From contig NZ_FNDY01000030.1 in the NCBI RefSeq assembly GCF_900099895.1, positions 1-56,076 on the forward strand: a stretch of DNA of 56,076 bases, in the 5' to 3' direction. The notes beneath the pieces are model-generated. The model did no database searches. It saw nothing but the letters and a program-made list of their open reading frames with translations, and was not told where the DNA came from. Position numbers and translations under genes: made by a program. Shown one piece after another: positions 43,304 to 53,548 of the stretch. Every line of letters begins with the position of its first letter. Position 1 is the first letter of the stretch. The stretch comes from Paenibacillus naphthalenovorans. Its GTDB lineage: Bacteria > Bacillota > Bacilli > Paenibacillales > NBRC-103111.

Positions 43304-44898
43304 CATATAACCCGCTTATTCAGACAAATGAAGTGTCTGCCAAATGGATTACAGCGGAATATCATCCTCAAGAACTTCCAGATTATCAGGGGAACGTGTT
43401 AATTGAGGCCCTCCCTCCTATCCTTAGTCAGGACGAAGCCTATGACAAACTCATGTTTATGCCTCTATACGATGAGAAGGAAAGGTCTTTATCACCTGAA
43501 CTGCGTTTTAATGCATTGTACCGGCTGCAACAGTTTTTCCAGCCAATCTCCCAGCACCTTGATTTAGAACGGCGGTTTTCACGGTTGCTTAGATCCGGGT
43601 ACTTATCCAGGAATCCGGTAGACCCCACACATGTGATGCAACTTACCAATATGCCGACTGCTAAGGTTCGATCTACAGCTTCCAGTTTCACACTCATGGG
43701 TTTTTCAGGAATGGGCAAAACAACGGCAATAGAGCGGATCTTAGACCACTATCCACAATGCATCGTACATAAGGCACCTATCAACAAGCTGCAGATTGTC
43801 TGGTTGAAACTAAATTGTCCACATGATGGTTCATTGAAGTCTTTATGTATGGATTTCTTTGCGAAAGTGGACGATTTGGCGGGTACGAATTATTACGATA
43901 AATTCGGTGGTTCACGAAATTCAATAAGCTCCATGGTTACTCAAATGGGGCGTGTTGCTCGGCTGCATTGTATAGGGGCTTTAATCATTGATGAGATTCA
44001 ACACTTGTTAACGGCCAAAGATAAAGGGTCCGAAAAGATGATGAATTTCTTCGTGACGCTTATCAATGAGATCGGTATCCCCATCATGCTAATTGGTACC
44101 ATGAGAGCCAAGGCTGTTCTTCAGCAGGATTTCCGTCAAGCGCGCCGCGGCAGTGGTCAAGGGGATATGGTGTGGGAACAGATGCCACCAGATGATGACT
44201 GGGACATGATCATCGAGGAAATGTGGAGATATCAATGGATTCGGAACAAAGTTCCCCTTACGGATGATATCCGGGGGAGTTTGTACGATGAGAGCCAAGG
44301 GATAGTTGATGTAGCTGTAAAACTGTATTCATTGGCCCAAGGCAGAGCAATTGAAACCGGTAGAGAGACCATTACAGCACAGCTCATCACACAAGTAGCC
44401 AAGGAAGACCTAAAGATTATACAACCGATGATTCAAGCGTTAAGATCCGGTATCGCCAGTGAAATCGAAAAGTATGCCGACATTATGCCTATGGACTTGG
44501 CTGGATTCCTTGATAAACGAAAGTCCAACATTGATTTAAGGGCTGTAATTCAGAAGAAAAAAGAACAACAAGAGGAAAGTCGCAAGCAGTTTCAGGTGTC
44601 TGTCGTTGAAAAGGCCATTCTGGCATTAGTATCATTAGAGTTCGACCCATCAGAAGCGGAGAAGCAAGTACTTCAATTAATTAGGGCAGAGCCCAGTTTG
44701 ACGCATTTAGAACTGGTTCAACGTATAATTGCTACCCCTCCTGAAAAGAAGGTTTCTAAAACCACTAAGACATTAGAAACCAGTAAGAATGTGCTACTCC
44801 ATGTCATACAGATGGGAAAAGAAAAGCACAAAGATGCTTACGATTCGTTACACGAGGCCGGGTGGATCAAGTCACCATTTGACGAATTTGCGATTTGA
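43300..44898 (+). CDS. tnsC: Tn7-like AAA+ regulator TnsC
   Basis: A 532-residue AAA+ ATPase that links target selection to the transposase. Walker A is GFSGMGKT at 134-141 (Lys140) and Walker B LIIDE at 228-232. A long N-terminal extension before the ATPase is typical of TnsC and contacts TnsD. The C-terminal part is helical and charged, as expected for TnsA/TnsB contacts. It starts in the tnsB stop (ATGA). Confidence 0.95.
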   Translation: MTYNPLIQTNEVSAKWITAEYHPQELPDYQGNVLIEALPPILSQDEAYDKLMFMPLYDEKERSLSPELRFNALYRLQQFFQPISQHLDLERRFSRLLRSGYLSRNPVDPTHVMQLTNMPTAKVRSTASSFTLMGFSGMGKTTAIERILDHYPQCIVHKAPINKLQIVWLKLNCPHDGSLKSLCMDFFAKVDDLAGTNYYDKFGGSRNSISSMVTQMGRVARLHCIGALIIDEIQHLLTAKDKGSEKMMNFFVTLINEIGIPIMLIGTMRAKAVLQQDFRQARRGSGQGDMVWEQMPPDDDWDMIIEEMWRYQWIRNKVPLTDDIRGSLYDESQGIVDVAVKLYSLAQGRAIETGRETITAQLITQVAKEDLKIIQPMIQALRSGIASEIEKYADIMPMDLAGFLDKRKSNIDLRAVIQKKKEQQEESRKQFQVSVVEKAILALVSLEFDPSEAEKQVLQLIRAEPSLTHLELVQRIIATPPEKKVSKTTKTLETSKNVLLHVIQMGKEKHKDAYDSLHEAGWIKSPFDEFAI

Positions 44899-44909
44899 GA
44901 GGGATATAG

Positions 44910-46805
44910 ATGCTGGGATTCATGCCCCGATTATATGATGATGAATTGTTATACAGTTGGTTGGCTCGATACCATCTCTATTCAGGTAATGATGGTCCCA
45001 GCCAAACTATGAAAGAGCTTTTTGGAAGTGAGAGGGCTATCGCAGTAGCCGACCTTCCAACCAACCTCGTTCACCTAAACGAGAAAGTGAAACATTTCAC
45101 TGATAGTCGGGCTGAGGATCTGCTATTGAAGCATACTTTTTTCCTTTACTACACAAACTTCCTGACTGAATCTCTTAAGGAACGAATTCAAGAGAATATG
45201 CTTAAAGGTCAAGTTAAGGGTTCCTCCCATATGCTCACGGGTATGATGGCAAGTTCAATCAAAGAAAACCGATACTTTCGGTTTTGCCCCATTTGCAAGA
45301 ATGAAGATCTCAAGACTTACGGTGAAACATACTGGAGATTAACTCATCAACTCCCGGGCGTACATGTATGTACGAAGCACAATGTACTTTTACAAGATAG
45401 CCTTCAAGTGTTTAGGCCGGATAACAAACATGCATTTCACGCTGCTACAAGGGTTAACTGCATTCCCAAGCTGGAACAAGTTCATTTCACGGGTAATACA
45501 TTCAAACATTTATTGGCCATTTCCGAAGACCTGGTATATCTTAGCCAGAATGCATTTGAGATATCTGTCTCGGGTCTGGAGGATCTGTATAAATCCAAAT
45601 TATTGGAGCAAGGGTATGCTTCATTTAAGGGAATTGTTGATCAGCAAGGGCTTGCAACACAAATGGAGTGTTACTATGGTCGGGAGACTCTACTCTATCT
45701 TCAATCGGGGGTTAAACCTTCTGATGATTCATTTTGGTTAAAGGCAATTACAAGAAAGCATCGTAAAGCCTTCCATCCGATCCGCCATGCTCTTCTAATG
45801 CGTTTCTTGGGTGTATGTATACAAAACATTCATTTAGGCTCTAAAGTGCCTTTAAAGCCTTTTGGTGATGGTCCATTTCCATGCCTAAATCCGGCTGCAG
45901 AACACTTTCACGAAAAGGTTATAAATACCGTTCTCATTACCAAAGGGGCCAACAACTGCCCCGTTGGTCACTTCAAGTGTTCATGTGGGTTCCATTATAT
46001 GTGGAAGGGGCCGGACCGTACTTCTGAAGACCTGTTTAAGATTGACCGAAAAATTCAGCTTGGCCAAGTATGGCAGACAAAGTTGCAGCAGCTAATTCAA
46101 ATTGAAAAGGTTAGTTTCAGAGCAGCTGCCCGAATATTACATGTCGATGTAAACACCGTGATTAAATATTCAGAATCTCGTTTTACCGAGCCTGCTGCAG
46201 AAAGTACGCCTCGAAATTATGAGTATCTTAAAGAAAGTAAAAAGCGGGAGTGGTTGGAGCTTCGGAATATGAACCCCGAACTAACAGTAACGGAATTACG
46301 GGGTCATGCCCACGCGCTCTACGCATGGTTGTATCGAAACGATAAAGATTGGTTATTTGCAAACGTACCAACGACAAAGGTAAAGCGGACAAACACGGTG
46401 GCGAAAGTCGATTGGCATAGAAGAGATATAGATATCTATAACTCGATTGTTGCTTTGCTTGAAAATTGGGATAAGACCTTAAATAAACACCCAACTCGAA
46501 GGACGATCTCAAGTATCGGAAAGTCCATTAACAACAGGGCAATCTTAGAAAAACAACTCAACAAATTGCCGAGATGCAAACGGCTTTTATCCGATGTGTG
46601 TGAATCCATTGAAGAATATAGGTTAAGACGAATTAATTGGGCGATAGAGCAATTATTGGAGCAAGGGATGCAACCTGCAGCCTGGCAGGTCAACCGCTTA
46701 GCTGCCGCACCTAAAGTAGATGATCAATTAGTAATGAGTATCTTGAATCAAGTTAAAGCTCAGAGGGGTTATATTAATGACCAGGATTTCTCCGTGGCGG
46801 TTTAA
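44910..46805 (+). CDS. tnsD: TniQ-family target selector, TnsD type
   Basis: A 631-residue TnsD-like protein. The N-terminal TniQ domain begins MPRLYDDELLYSWLARY and has a zinc site Cys126-x2-Cys129 with Cys154-x2-His157. A second Cys/His cluster (Cys350, His354, Cys357, Cys359) and helix-turn-helix segments (about 385-410 and further) follow, as in TnsD proteins that bind the end of glmS. It is longer than E. coli TnsD (508 residues). The element sits exactly at attTn7, which supports a glmS-targeting role. The ATG at 44910 follows GAGGG. Confidence 0.93.
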   Translation: MLGFMPRLYDDELLYSWLARYHLYSGNDGPSQTMKELFGSERAIAVADLPTNLVHLNEKVKHFTDSRAEDLLLKHTFFLYYTNFLTESLKERIQENMLKGQVKGSSHMLTGMMASSIKENRYFRFCPICKNEDLKTYGETYWRLTHQLPGVHVCTKHNVLLQDSLQVFRPDNKHAFHAATRVNCIPKLEQVHFTGNTFKHLLAISEDLVYLSQNAFEISVSGLEDLYKSKLLEQGYASFKGIVDQQGLATQMECYYGRETLLYLQSGVKPSDDSFWLKAITRKHRKAFHPIRHALLMRFLGVCIQNIHLGSKVPLKPFGDGPFPCLNPAAEHFHEKVINTVLITKGANNCPVGHFKCSCGFHYMWKGPDRTSEDLFKIDRKIQLGQVWQTKLQQLIQIEKVSFRAAARILHVDVNTVIKYSESRFTEPAAESTPRNYEYLKESKKREWLELRNMNPELTVTELRGHAHALYAWLYRNDKDWLFANVPTTKVKRTNTVAKVDWHRRDIDIYNSIVALLENWDKTLNKHPTRRTISSIGKSINNRAILEKQLNKLPRCKRLLSDVCESIEEYRLRRINWAIEQLLEQGMQPAAWQVNRLAAAPKVDDQLVMSILNQVKAQRGYINDQDFSVAV

Positions 46806-48312
46806 TGAGAAAAAGGTAAGGCTTATCTGGTACGGTGATGTGTTTCAGGAAAAGCAGACCTGGAAAATTGGTGTATGGTTTGATGTAGATGGCGTGCCCG
46901 TGATGGAAAAGTACCCAGTCGGATTATTACCCCAACTAAGGATTGCTCAATGGTTTCATGATGGTAAACCCTTATCAACACAGAAGGATGGTACTATCAA
47001 TTCTGTTCAAATAGCCGACCTGTCCCAAGGGCATACAGTCGACTCATTAGCCCCTTGTAGACGTGTTGGTTATTACCTTTATGCGAAACAGATGATGATG
47101 AATAACAAAATGTGGGCTATTCCCGAGGGCAATATAACCTATTTTATTCCGTATGTTGAGTTACTAAGGGTTCTCTTTGCAACAGCAAAAGAGATATCCA
47201 ATGCCATTTTTCGCCCAAATGGATTGGCTTATCTCGTCGATCAAACATCCAAAGTAGGAAATGAACTTAGAATTATGTTCAGCGCGAATGTGGCCAAGAA
47301 TTCACTTGAAGATGACTTTATTCGTCAGATTGCCTGGATCGTAAGCGACCAAAGTGTTCAGACTTCATTTGAATCGGTTTTCTCATATATCTACGCACAG
47401 AATAGTCGGAATTTTGGAACCGCTCTAGAGTTCCAAATTCCTCCACTGTGCAATTTAACTATTCATTATCGTGGGATAAGTAAGGCTAATGAGGTGATAG
47501 TCTTTGAGATTCTTGGGATTGACGGTCTAGACGATGGCCTAATACGAATCGATATTAAGCACCCATTACTCAAGGAAAAGAGATATGTGAACGGGATCAA
47601 GAAAGGTGTCTATTCGAAGAAGGAGCCGGATGAATACCAAATCCAAACCGATACTCCTGAGGTGCCTAAGGTCGATACAAATCAACCAGTAGTAAAGGCT
47701 GATCCAACACGGCTAGGATTTATTAATAATGTGGTGATTAGAAAACATAAAATACCCTCTCAAGTTATTAAGAGAGGAACAGATATAGCAGTAATAGGTG
47801 GCCGCGGCGGAGCGCTCGTAGAAGCTGGGGTCAATGAGTCTTACCCTGGAGGCACTCTTCAGCCTGTCGATATTCAATCTCTTGAGGTCGACAGTACAAA
47901 ACAAAATGGTCTCGAGGAATTCTTGGCCATGATCAGATACCTTGAGGCTCACTTCAAGGACTTGAAAATCGATGTCTCAATAGTTGATCTCCCCAGCAAC
48001 CGGCGTTTTGCATATCTTGATAATGGCCAGAGACGTAAATGTGCTGTGGTTAGGATTACAAAAAACAATCGGATTACCTACGTAATTGAACCAGCGAGAC
48101 CGGACGATCATTCGGTGACAACCCTGCTGCTTTATCCCGAGAACAGAGATATAAAAGAACATGATGAGAAAATACAACAAGTACTAAGAAAGTTGGTTAA
48201 TAACCAAGGGCATTGGCCTCAGACCATTGGATTTGTGAGAAGTAAAAAACTTCGACATACTGTGAAGCTTCATTTTGAATGGGCGCAAAAAATATATAAT
48301 CATATTGGGTAA
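46777..48312 (+). CDS. tnsE: TnsE-like target selector
   Basis: A 511-residue protein whose start overlaps the tniQ end by 29 nt. Size (E. coli TnsE is 538 residues), gene order and the C-terminal region, with a basic stretch before an aromatic-rich end (FEWAQKIYNHIG), fit TnsE. In Tn7 that protein directs insertion into replicating DNA, favouring conjugal plasmids. Sequence similarity is distant by eye, so I rely partly on position. If correct, the element has both safe-site and plasmid-seeking pathways. Confidence 0.8.
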   Translation: MTRISPWRFNEKKVRLIWYGDVFQEKQTWKIGVWFDVDGVPVMEKYPVGLLPQLRIAQWFHDGKPLSTQKDGTINSVQIADLSQGHTVDSLAPCRRVGYYLYAKQMMMNNKMWAIPEGNITYFIPYVELLRVLFATAKEISNAIFRPNGLAYLVDQTSKVGNELRIMFSANVAKNSLEDDFIRQIAWIVSDQSVQTSFESVFSYIYAQNSRNFGTALEFQIPPLCNLTIHYRGISKANEVIVFEILGIDGLDDGLIRIDIKHPLLKEKRYVNGIKKGVYSKKEPDEYQIQTDTPEVPKVDTNQPVVKADPTRLGFINNVVIRKHKIPSQVIKRGTDIAVIGGRGGALVEAGVNESYPGGTLQPVDIQSLEVDSTKQNGLEEFLAMIRYLEAHFKDLKIDVSIVDLPSNRRFAYLDNGQRRKCAVVRITKNNRITYVIEPARPDDHSVTTLLLYPENRDIKEHDEKIQQVLRKLVNNQGHWPQTIGFVRSKKLRHTVKLHFEWAQKIYNHIG

Positions 48313-48427
48313 TAGCCTGTTCCCTGGGCCTTTAGTTTGTCAAATGAGTTTCCAGTTGGCAGGAATGTTGCAACGAATGTCGAACCATTAAGTTTATTGG
48401 ATTTTTATGTTAGGGGTGCAGTTGAGT

Positions 48428-51400
48428 ATGCCTACATCAGAAAAAATTATGCCATCTATTCTTGATAAGGAAATAGACTCAACAGAAGCTGATGCCTTTG
48501 GTCATAGACACTTTGCAAAAGCGTTGCAGGATATAATTGAGTCACCAAAAAACCGCCCACCTTTTACTTTGGGCTTACTTGGAAAATGGGGTGTCGGGAA
48601 AAGTTCAATAAAGACACTTTACCTATCTTCTTTCAATGAATTGGGTGGGAGTGTAAGAAAGCAAAAAGTGTTTCCTATTACGTTTAACGCGTGGAGATAT
48701 GGCGGTGAAAATATAAAGCGGGCGTTGCTTCGCCATGTTTTTCTATCGCTTGGTGGCGATGATACCTTATTATCGGATGCTCTCTTTAGACAAATCCAAC
48801 GTGTTCAAGCGGAGAAAAAAACATGGAGAAACACATTGCACGAGATTTTTGATATATGGGGTTGGGGGATTGTTCAAATATTATTAGTAATAATAATTTT
48901 TTTTGCCACACCGCTATTTATAATCTCGCGATATTTTGATTTTTCAAATGAGTGGGCAGTACTGGCCTTAATTGGTATTCTTGCTTCTGGAAATGTAGGC
49001 ATTATTAAATATCTGTTTGACCCAAAGAATTTTATTGTTCGTAGATACTCAAATGTCACAAAGATAGAAGCACCTAGCTCAACTGCTGAACAATATGAAG
49101 ATCTATTATTAGCGCAACTTAACAATTTTAAGTCTGGGAAAACAAGCATTAAGTTTGGAAAAACATGCGAACGTATAGTGGTATTCGTCGATGATTTAGA
49201 TAGACTATCATCAGACGAAATGATCAATGGACTTGACGCAATACGTTCTTTTATGGATATTCCAATTCCACAAGATATAGGTATAATATTTGTTATTTCT
49301 TGCGACGAGGAACGAGTAGCTGAAGCACTAGCAGGACGCAAACGTGATAAAAGTTCCGACCTTCCTGGGACAATTTTCAACAGAATGGATGCCCGACGCT
49401 TTCTTGATAGAATATTTCAATTCCGATTAGAAATACCCCAGTTTCCGAAACGTGATATGCGAAACTACGCTATGAAAAAAATGACTGAGGAATTACCGGA
49501 ATTAATAGCTGACTTGGAACAAAAAAATGTGCATTTTGAGAGTTTGATAAATAGGATGATTCATGTAGGTGTACAAAGTCCGAGAAATTGTTTGCAAATA
49601 ATAAATGCTTTCGCTCATTCTTGGTGGATTGCTAAGCAGCGGGAAAAAGAGGGAGCTGGAACAGACCGACCTGGAGGGCTTCAAGAAGGAGCGGTTACTG
49701 ATCATCCTATTTCTTTAGGAGTTTTATCAGCCCTGAAAGTAGATTTTCCTGATTTTTATAGTGATCTACAAAATGATTCTGAACTTATTGGTAGGTTTAT
49801 GAACGTTGTGATACGACAACTGCCAATTGATGATCAGCCAGAAGCTGCACAAATCGTTTTGAAAAAGTATTATAATGTTGAACAAAAAACAATAAAGAAC
49901 GAGTATAGAATGCTTCGTCAATTTTTGGCCAGCCTTCAGGGATTACATTGGCCTTCATCTTTACAACCACTTCTTCTACTTACTCAGGATCCAAGGACTA
50001 GAAAACTTGGGGATAAGGCTCAAGCGATTTTTGATGGTTTTGTTTCTGGTGATTATCAGGGAGTAGTTGCTGATCTGGGTAGAGATAAAGATACTGCCCT
50101 CTTATCCACTGATGATGCGGTAATGCTACAAGAATTGTTAGATGAAGTAAACAGTGATGTTGAAGACCGTAAAGATAACGGAGCCTTAGTTATAGCCAAA
50201 TTACTGCCTCGGTTTCCCAACTTAAATAGAAAAGCTGTATCAATTTCATTAGCTAGACGATTAGTTGAGTCCCCGGGATTACGTTGGAGAATTGGCGTTT
50301 CGAAAATAGGAGAGGTTTTAAGTGAAGCACTCCCTCCTGAACGCAAAGCTCTAGCAGGAAAATTAATACAGGACCTGCTAAGAATTGAATCAGATATCTC
50401 CTGGCGACTTGAAAGTGGTGAAAGACCCTCAATAAATGAAGCAGTGGAGATTGTAAAAGATGCATGTCTATTGATTTTAGGTGTAAGAAAAATAGATGGA
50501 CTATATTCATCCGATGATAAGTTGTTTTTGGAATGGTTAGAAGTTAGGAGCATTACAATTGGGAAAGAAAATTATGAGTTTCCCATCAATATACTAGAAA
50601 CCTGGATGGATGAACACGAAGAACACTTATTATTCGACCTAGGTGTCCGATACATAGAATTACTATTGGCAAGAATAAAAGTAAATAAACTCGATGATAT
50701 TGATATCGAAAAAGTCTTGGTAAGATTTAATAAGTTGTTTCAAAGACTACGTGATTCAGGTGAAGAAAGTCGGTCTGAGTTGTGGAGACTGCTAGCTGAT
50801 TTTGTCTCAGTTAAGGTTGAAGCATTTGTAAAAATAAGTTGGGAAATCATCGTTAACAGTTTCTCAATAATAGACAAACAATCCCTTGGACTTTTTTTGG
50901 AAAAATTTTCAGAACGACTTAACAAAGATATGGATGATAAGGATTGGCAATTAGAGGGCTGGGAAGAGGCAGGAATTGCTTTACTTAAGGTGTTAGAAGA
51001 AATGAAAAAGCAAATTAGTGAACTGAATTTCCAAAACCTTATTTCGTTATGCAACAAGTGGTCTGTCGAAGAGGTAACTGGAAAATATGCAGTTTTATTA
51101 TTGGATATCTTGTTTAAAGTAAATCAAACTAAAGCACAAGAAATATTGAAAGTTTGGTCAGATTCTATTCTTACAGAACTAACAAATGAATGTGTTAAAT
51201 GGCTTGGACAAAATTACAGTAAATTATCAAGTGATGTAAAGAATACTTTAAATACGCATATTGCTCAAGTTCATAGTCGTGGTACAAATGAAGTTACGAA
51301 AGAAGAAGCTAATCAGTATAAATTATTTATGGACTCACTAAATAAAGAAGATGTCAATTCAGATCTAATAAATCAACATTTACAACAAGTTTATTCAAGA

Positions 51401-52462
51401 ATGACACAAAATTATAACAATCCAAATAATTATCTGTATAGAATACTTCCCGCAGTCATAACAAAAATACAGCAGGTACCAAAGAATATTGTTGGTCAAA
51501 TGATATACACTTTGTTTGCAAATACAAAAGGGCAGACAAGTTTGTACGGATGGCTTCACTTAAAGTTTGCACAATACTGGCCAAAACAGGAACCTGAGTA
51601 TACAAATTACAACCCGCAGCAAATATTTAATGAAGCTAAAGCTTTTTTGGATAATTATTCAAGTACCGATAAAAGCTATGGATGCTTACGGTCTATGAGA
51701 AACATGATTAAGCGGGGCATAGTTGGGGAAGATTCAACCAATTTACTCATGGATGCGGCGAGCAAAGTATGGAACAGTCATCGTGAAGATGCAGTGGAAA
51801 CGTTTCTTGATTTTACCCAACTTCCTACTCCTACGGTTTTATGTAACTTAGCGGATAGTGTAGTGGAGGATGATAAAGAGGCGTTATTAAGAGTATGGAA
51901 ACATGCCGCATCCCACGCAAAAAATGATTACATTTATGAAATGTCAAATAGAATCCTAGCTAAGCAACCAGTTAATTGGAAATCAGAAGCGGATGTAACA
52001 TTAACTCTTTGGATTTCGGTATTGTCCGATCCCGCACAATTTTTATACAAATTAGTAACCGATAATAGCTTAAATACTGACCAGAGGAAACGTGCGTGGG
52101 CTCAAATCAAAAAATCTTATAGATTGCTTGGGGCCGATTTTTTCTTGAAGCACTTAAAAGACATTGTTGCTAGTTATCAAGATATTGAGGGAATACGTGA
52201 TATTCTAAAGTCCGACTCGATAATTAATGAATTATTCCCATCAGTTAAAGAAAAAAATCTGCTAAGTATTGTATTGCTTGAGTGTTTCATTATGGTCGAT
52301 TCAATTGAGTTGAAGAATAGTTTTGCCCTTTGGATACAAAAAAATGGTGGATCTTCGATTCTCGGTAAGCTGAAGGAGTTGGCTGATCCAAGCGATGATG
52401 ATCTTGAGGTACTGAAGCAGCATTTCCCTGATTCAAAAAAGTTAGCAAAATTTATATCGTAA
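48428..52462 (+). CDS. Large membrane-associated KAP-family P-loop NTPase (cargo)
   Basis: A 1,344-residue protein. The KAP NTPase domain has Walker A GKWGVGKS at 52-59 and Walker B IVVFVDDLDRL at 250-260, with the family's inserted pair of transmembrane helices at about 147-167 and 177-197. The remaining 850 residues are alpha-helical, without a motif I recognise, and may be repeat-like. KAP NTPases occur in several phage-defence systems and plasmid exclusion proteins. I use ATG 48428 because AGGGGTG lies at the right distance; ATG 48407 is possible. The AT-rich codon use, as in the following genes, contrasts with the host genes left of the element. Defence is inference from family and location. 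Confidence 0.85.
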   Translation: MPTSEKIMPSILDKEIDSTEADAFGHRHFAKALQDIIESPKNRPPFTLGLLGKWGVGKSSIKTLYLSSFNELGGSVRKQKVFPITFNAWRYGGENIKRALLRHVFLSLGGDDTLLSDALFRQIQRVQAEKKTWRNTLHEIFDIWGWGIVQILLVIIIFFATPLFIISRYFDFSNEWAVLALIGILASGNVGIIKYLFDPKNFIVRRYSNVTKIEAPSSTAEQYEDLLLAQLNNFKSGKTSIKFGKTCERIVVFVDDLDRLSSDEMINGLDAIRSFMDIPIPQDIGIIFVISCDEERVAEALAGRKRDKSSDLPGTIFNRMDARRFLDRIFQFRLEIPQFPKRDMRNYAMKKMTEELPELIADLEQKNVHFESLINRMIHVGVQSPRNCLQIINAFAHSWWIAKQREKEGAGTDRPGGLQEGAVTDHPISLGVLSALKVDFPDFYSDLQNDSELIGRFMNVVIRQLPIDDQPEAAQIVLKKYYNVEQKTIKNEYRMLRQFLASLQGLHWPSSLQPLLLLTQDPRTRKLGDKAQAIFDGFVSGDYQGVVADLGRDKDTALLSTDDAVMLQELLDEVNSDVEDRKDNGALVIAKLLPRFPNLNRKAVSISLARRLVESPGLRWRIGVSKIGEVLSEALPPERKALAGKLIQDLLRIESDISWRLESGERPSINEAVEIVKDACLLILGVRKIDGLYSSDDKLFLEWLEVRSITIGKENYEFPINILETWMDEHEEHLLFDLGVRYIELLLARIKVNKLDDIDIEKVLVRFNKLFQRLRDSGEESRSELWRLLADFVSVKVEAFVKISWEIIVNSFSIIDKQSLGLFLEKFSERLNKDMDDKDWQLEGWEEAGIALLKVLEEMKKQISELNFQNLISLCNKWSVEEVTGKYAVLLLDILFKVNQTKAQEILKVWSDSILTELTNECVKWLGQNYSKLSSDVKNTLNTHIAQVHSRGTNEVTKEEANQYKLFMDSLNKEDVNSDLINQHLQQVYSRMTQNYNNPNNYLYRILPAVITKIQQVPKNIVGQMIYTLFANTKGQTSLYGWLHLKFAQYWPKQEPEYTNYNPQQIFNEAKAFLDNYSSTDKSYGCLRSMRNMIKRGIVGEDSTNLLMDAASKVWNSHREDAVETFLDFTQLPTPTVLCNLADSVVEDDKEALLRVWKHAASHAKNDYIYEMSNRILAKQPVNWKSEADVTLTLWISVLSDPAQFLYKLVTDNSLNTDQRKRAWAQIKKSYRLLGADFFLKHLKDIVASYQDIEGIRDILKSDSIINELFPSVKEKNLLSIVLLECFIMVDSIELKNSFALWIQKNGGSSILGKLKELADPSDDDLEVLKQHFPDSKKLAKFIS

Positions 52463-52467
52463 TTCAT

Positions 52468-52500
52468 AGACCCCGATATTGAATATGCGGGGTCTTCTTA
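52468..52500 (+). terminator. Hairpin after the KAP gene
   Basis: AGACCCC / GGGGTCT stem with TTCTTA after it; weak T-tract. Confidence 0.55.
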
Positions 52501-52565
52501 CATACCAATATTCCTAAATTTGTTAAAAGTTTATTTTTAGTAACCAAGTGGTTAAGGGGGATATT

Positions 52566-53465
52566 ATGAATAACGACCTGTATAGATTAATTCCATATAA
52601 TTTCGAGGGGATTTCGTACGCTCTTCCATCAAACTCCTCAGAGAGATTTAAGCGGCACATTAAAGCTTCTTTAATTTCTTATATAAGGTGTGAATATAAT
52701 TATGAAAATATTAATGAAATTCTAGACAACTTACCAATAGAAAATAGTGATGAGGATGAAATCAATTACTATATCGCTCAAGATATGATCATTGGAATAA
52801 TTGAGAACCTACAAAAAATAATAAAAGTGTTATTGAAGAAAATTAATAATGAAACTGGAATTTTACATTATTGCATTGCGATGATGAGATTACAATCTAC
52901 TTTCGAAAGCTGTTTAATATTACTAAGGAATGGTTATTATATTGAATTTTCGCCATTAATTAGACTAATATTTGAACAATTAGCTTGGGCATATTCTATA
53001 TTCGATAAAGACCAAGAATATATAAAAAATAGCAGTGTAACTCTGTCTATAAAGTGTTTAAATGATTTTAAAAAGGGGTTAAGTAAGAATTATAAGAGGT
53101 ATTCAGATGAAGCTCATATGAATGTTTCAGAGATTAGTGAGTATTTGATCACAGATGAAGAAAAATGTTTAATAGGGGTAAAAAGAAGGTCCGGTTTGAA
53201 AAGCAGGGAAAGATTTGTGGATATTGTACATCTTTGTGAGCTATATATACTTTCACTAGAAAAAGTAATTATATATAAAGAATTGTTAGACGCAGAATTA
53301 GAAGATGAACTGGTTCCATCGGATGGTAAACCAATAACTATCCAAGAATTTATTGAAACCTCAAAACTGTCATTAAATATGATCATTAATTTATATTTGT
53401 CTGAAGAAAATGCCACATCAAGTGTTAATCAAGGTTGGAAATTAAATTATTCTGATAGTATTTAG
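52566..53465 (+). CDS. Hypothetical protein, cargo
   Basis: A 299-residue, strongly helical, very AT-rich gene product that I do not recognise. A central block, LQSTFESCLILLRNGYYIEFSPLI and then FEQLAWAYSI, resembles a recurrent motif in uncharacterised helical proteins (DUF5677-like). No enzyme motif or signal peptide is visible. The ATG at 52566 follows AAGGGGG; the GTG at 52548 is less likely. It lies between the KAP NTPase and the HNH-like gene, all in one direction, and could be a partner of either. Confidence 0.7.
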   Translation: MNNDLYRLIPYNFEGISYALPSNSSERFKRHIKASLISYIRCEYNYENINEILDNLPIENSDEDEINYYIAQDMIIGIIENLQKIIKVLLKKINNETGILHYCIAMMRLQSTFESCLILLRNGYYIEFSPLIRLIFEQLAWAYSIFDKDQEYIKNSSVTLSIKCLNDFKKGLSKNYKRYSDEAHMNVSEISEYLITDEEKCLIGVKRRSGLKSRERFVDIVHLCELYILSLEKVIIYKELLDAELEDELVPSDGKPITIQEFIETSKLSLNMIINLYLSEENATSSVNQGWKLNYSDSI

Positions 53466-53548
53466 GGGTATTTCAAGCATAAATAAAATCATGATATAGA
53501 TAAAGTCTGATATTTCGAAGCCTACATGACTCGGAAGAGGGGATTAAT

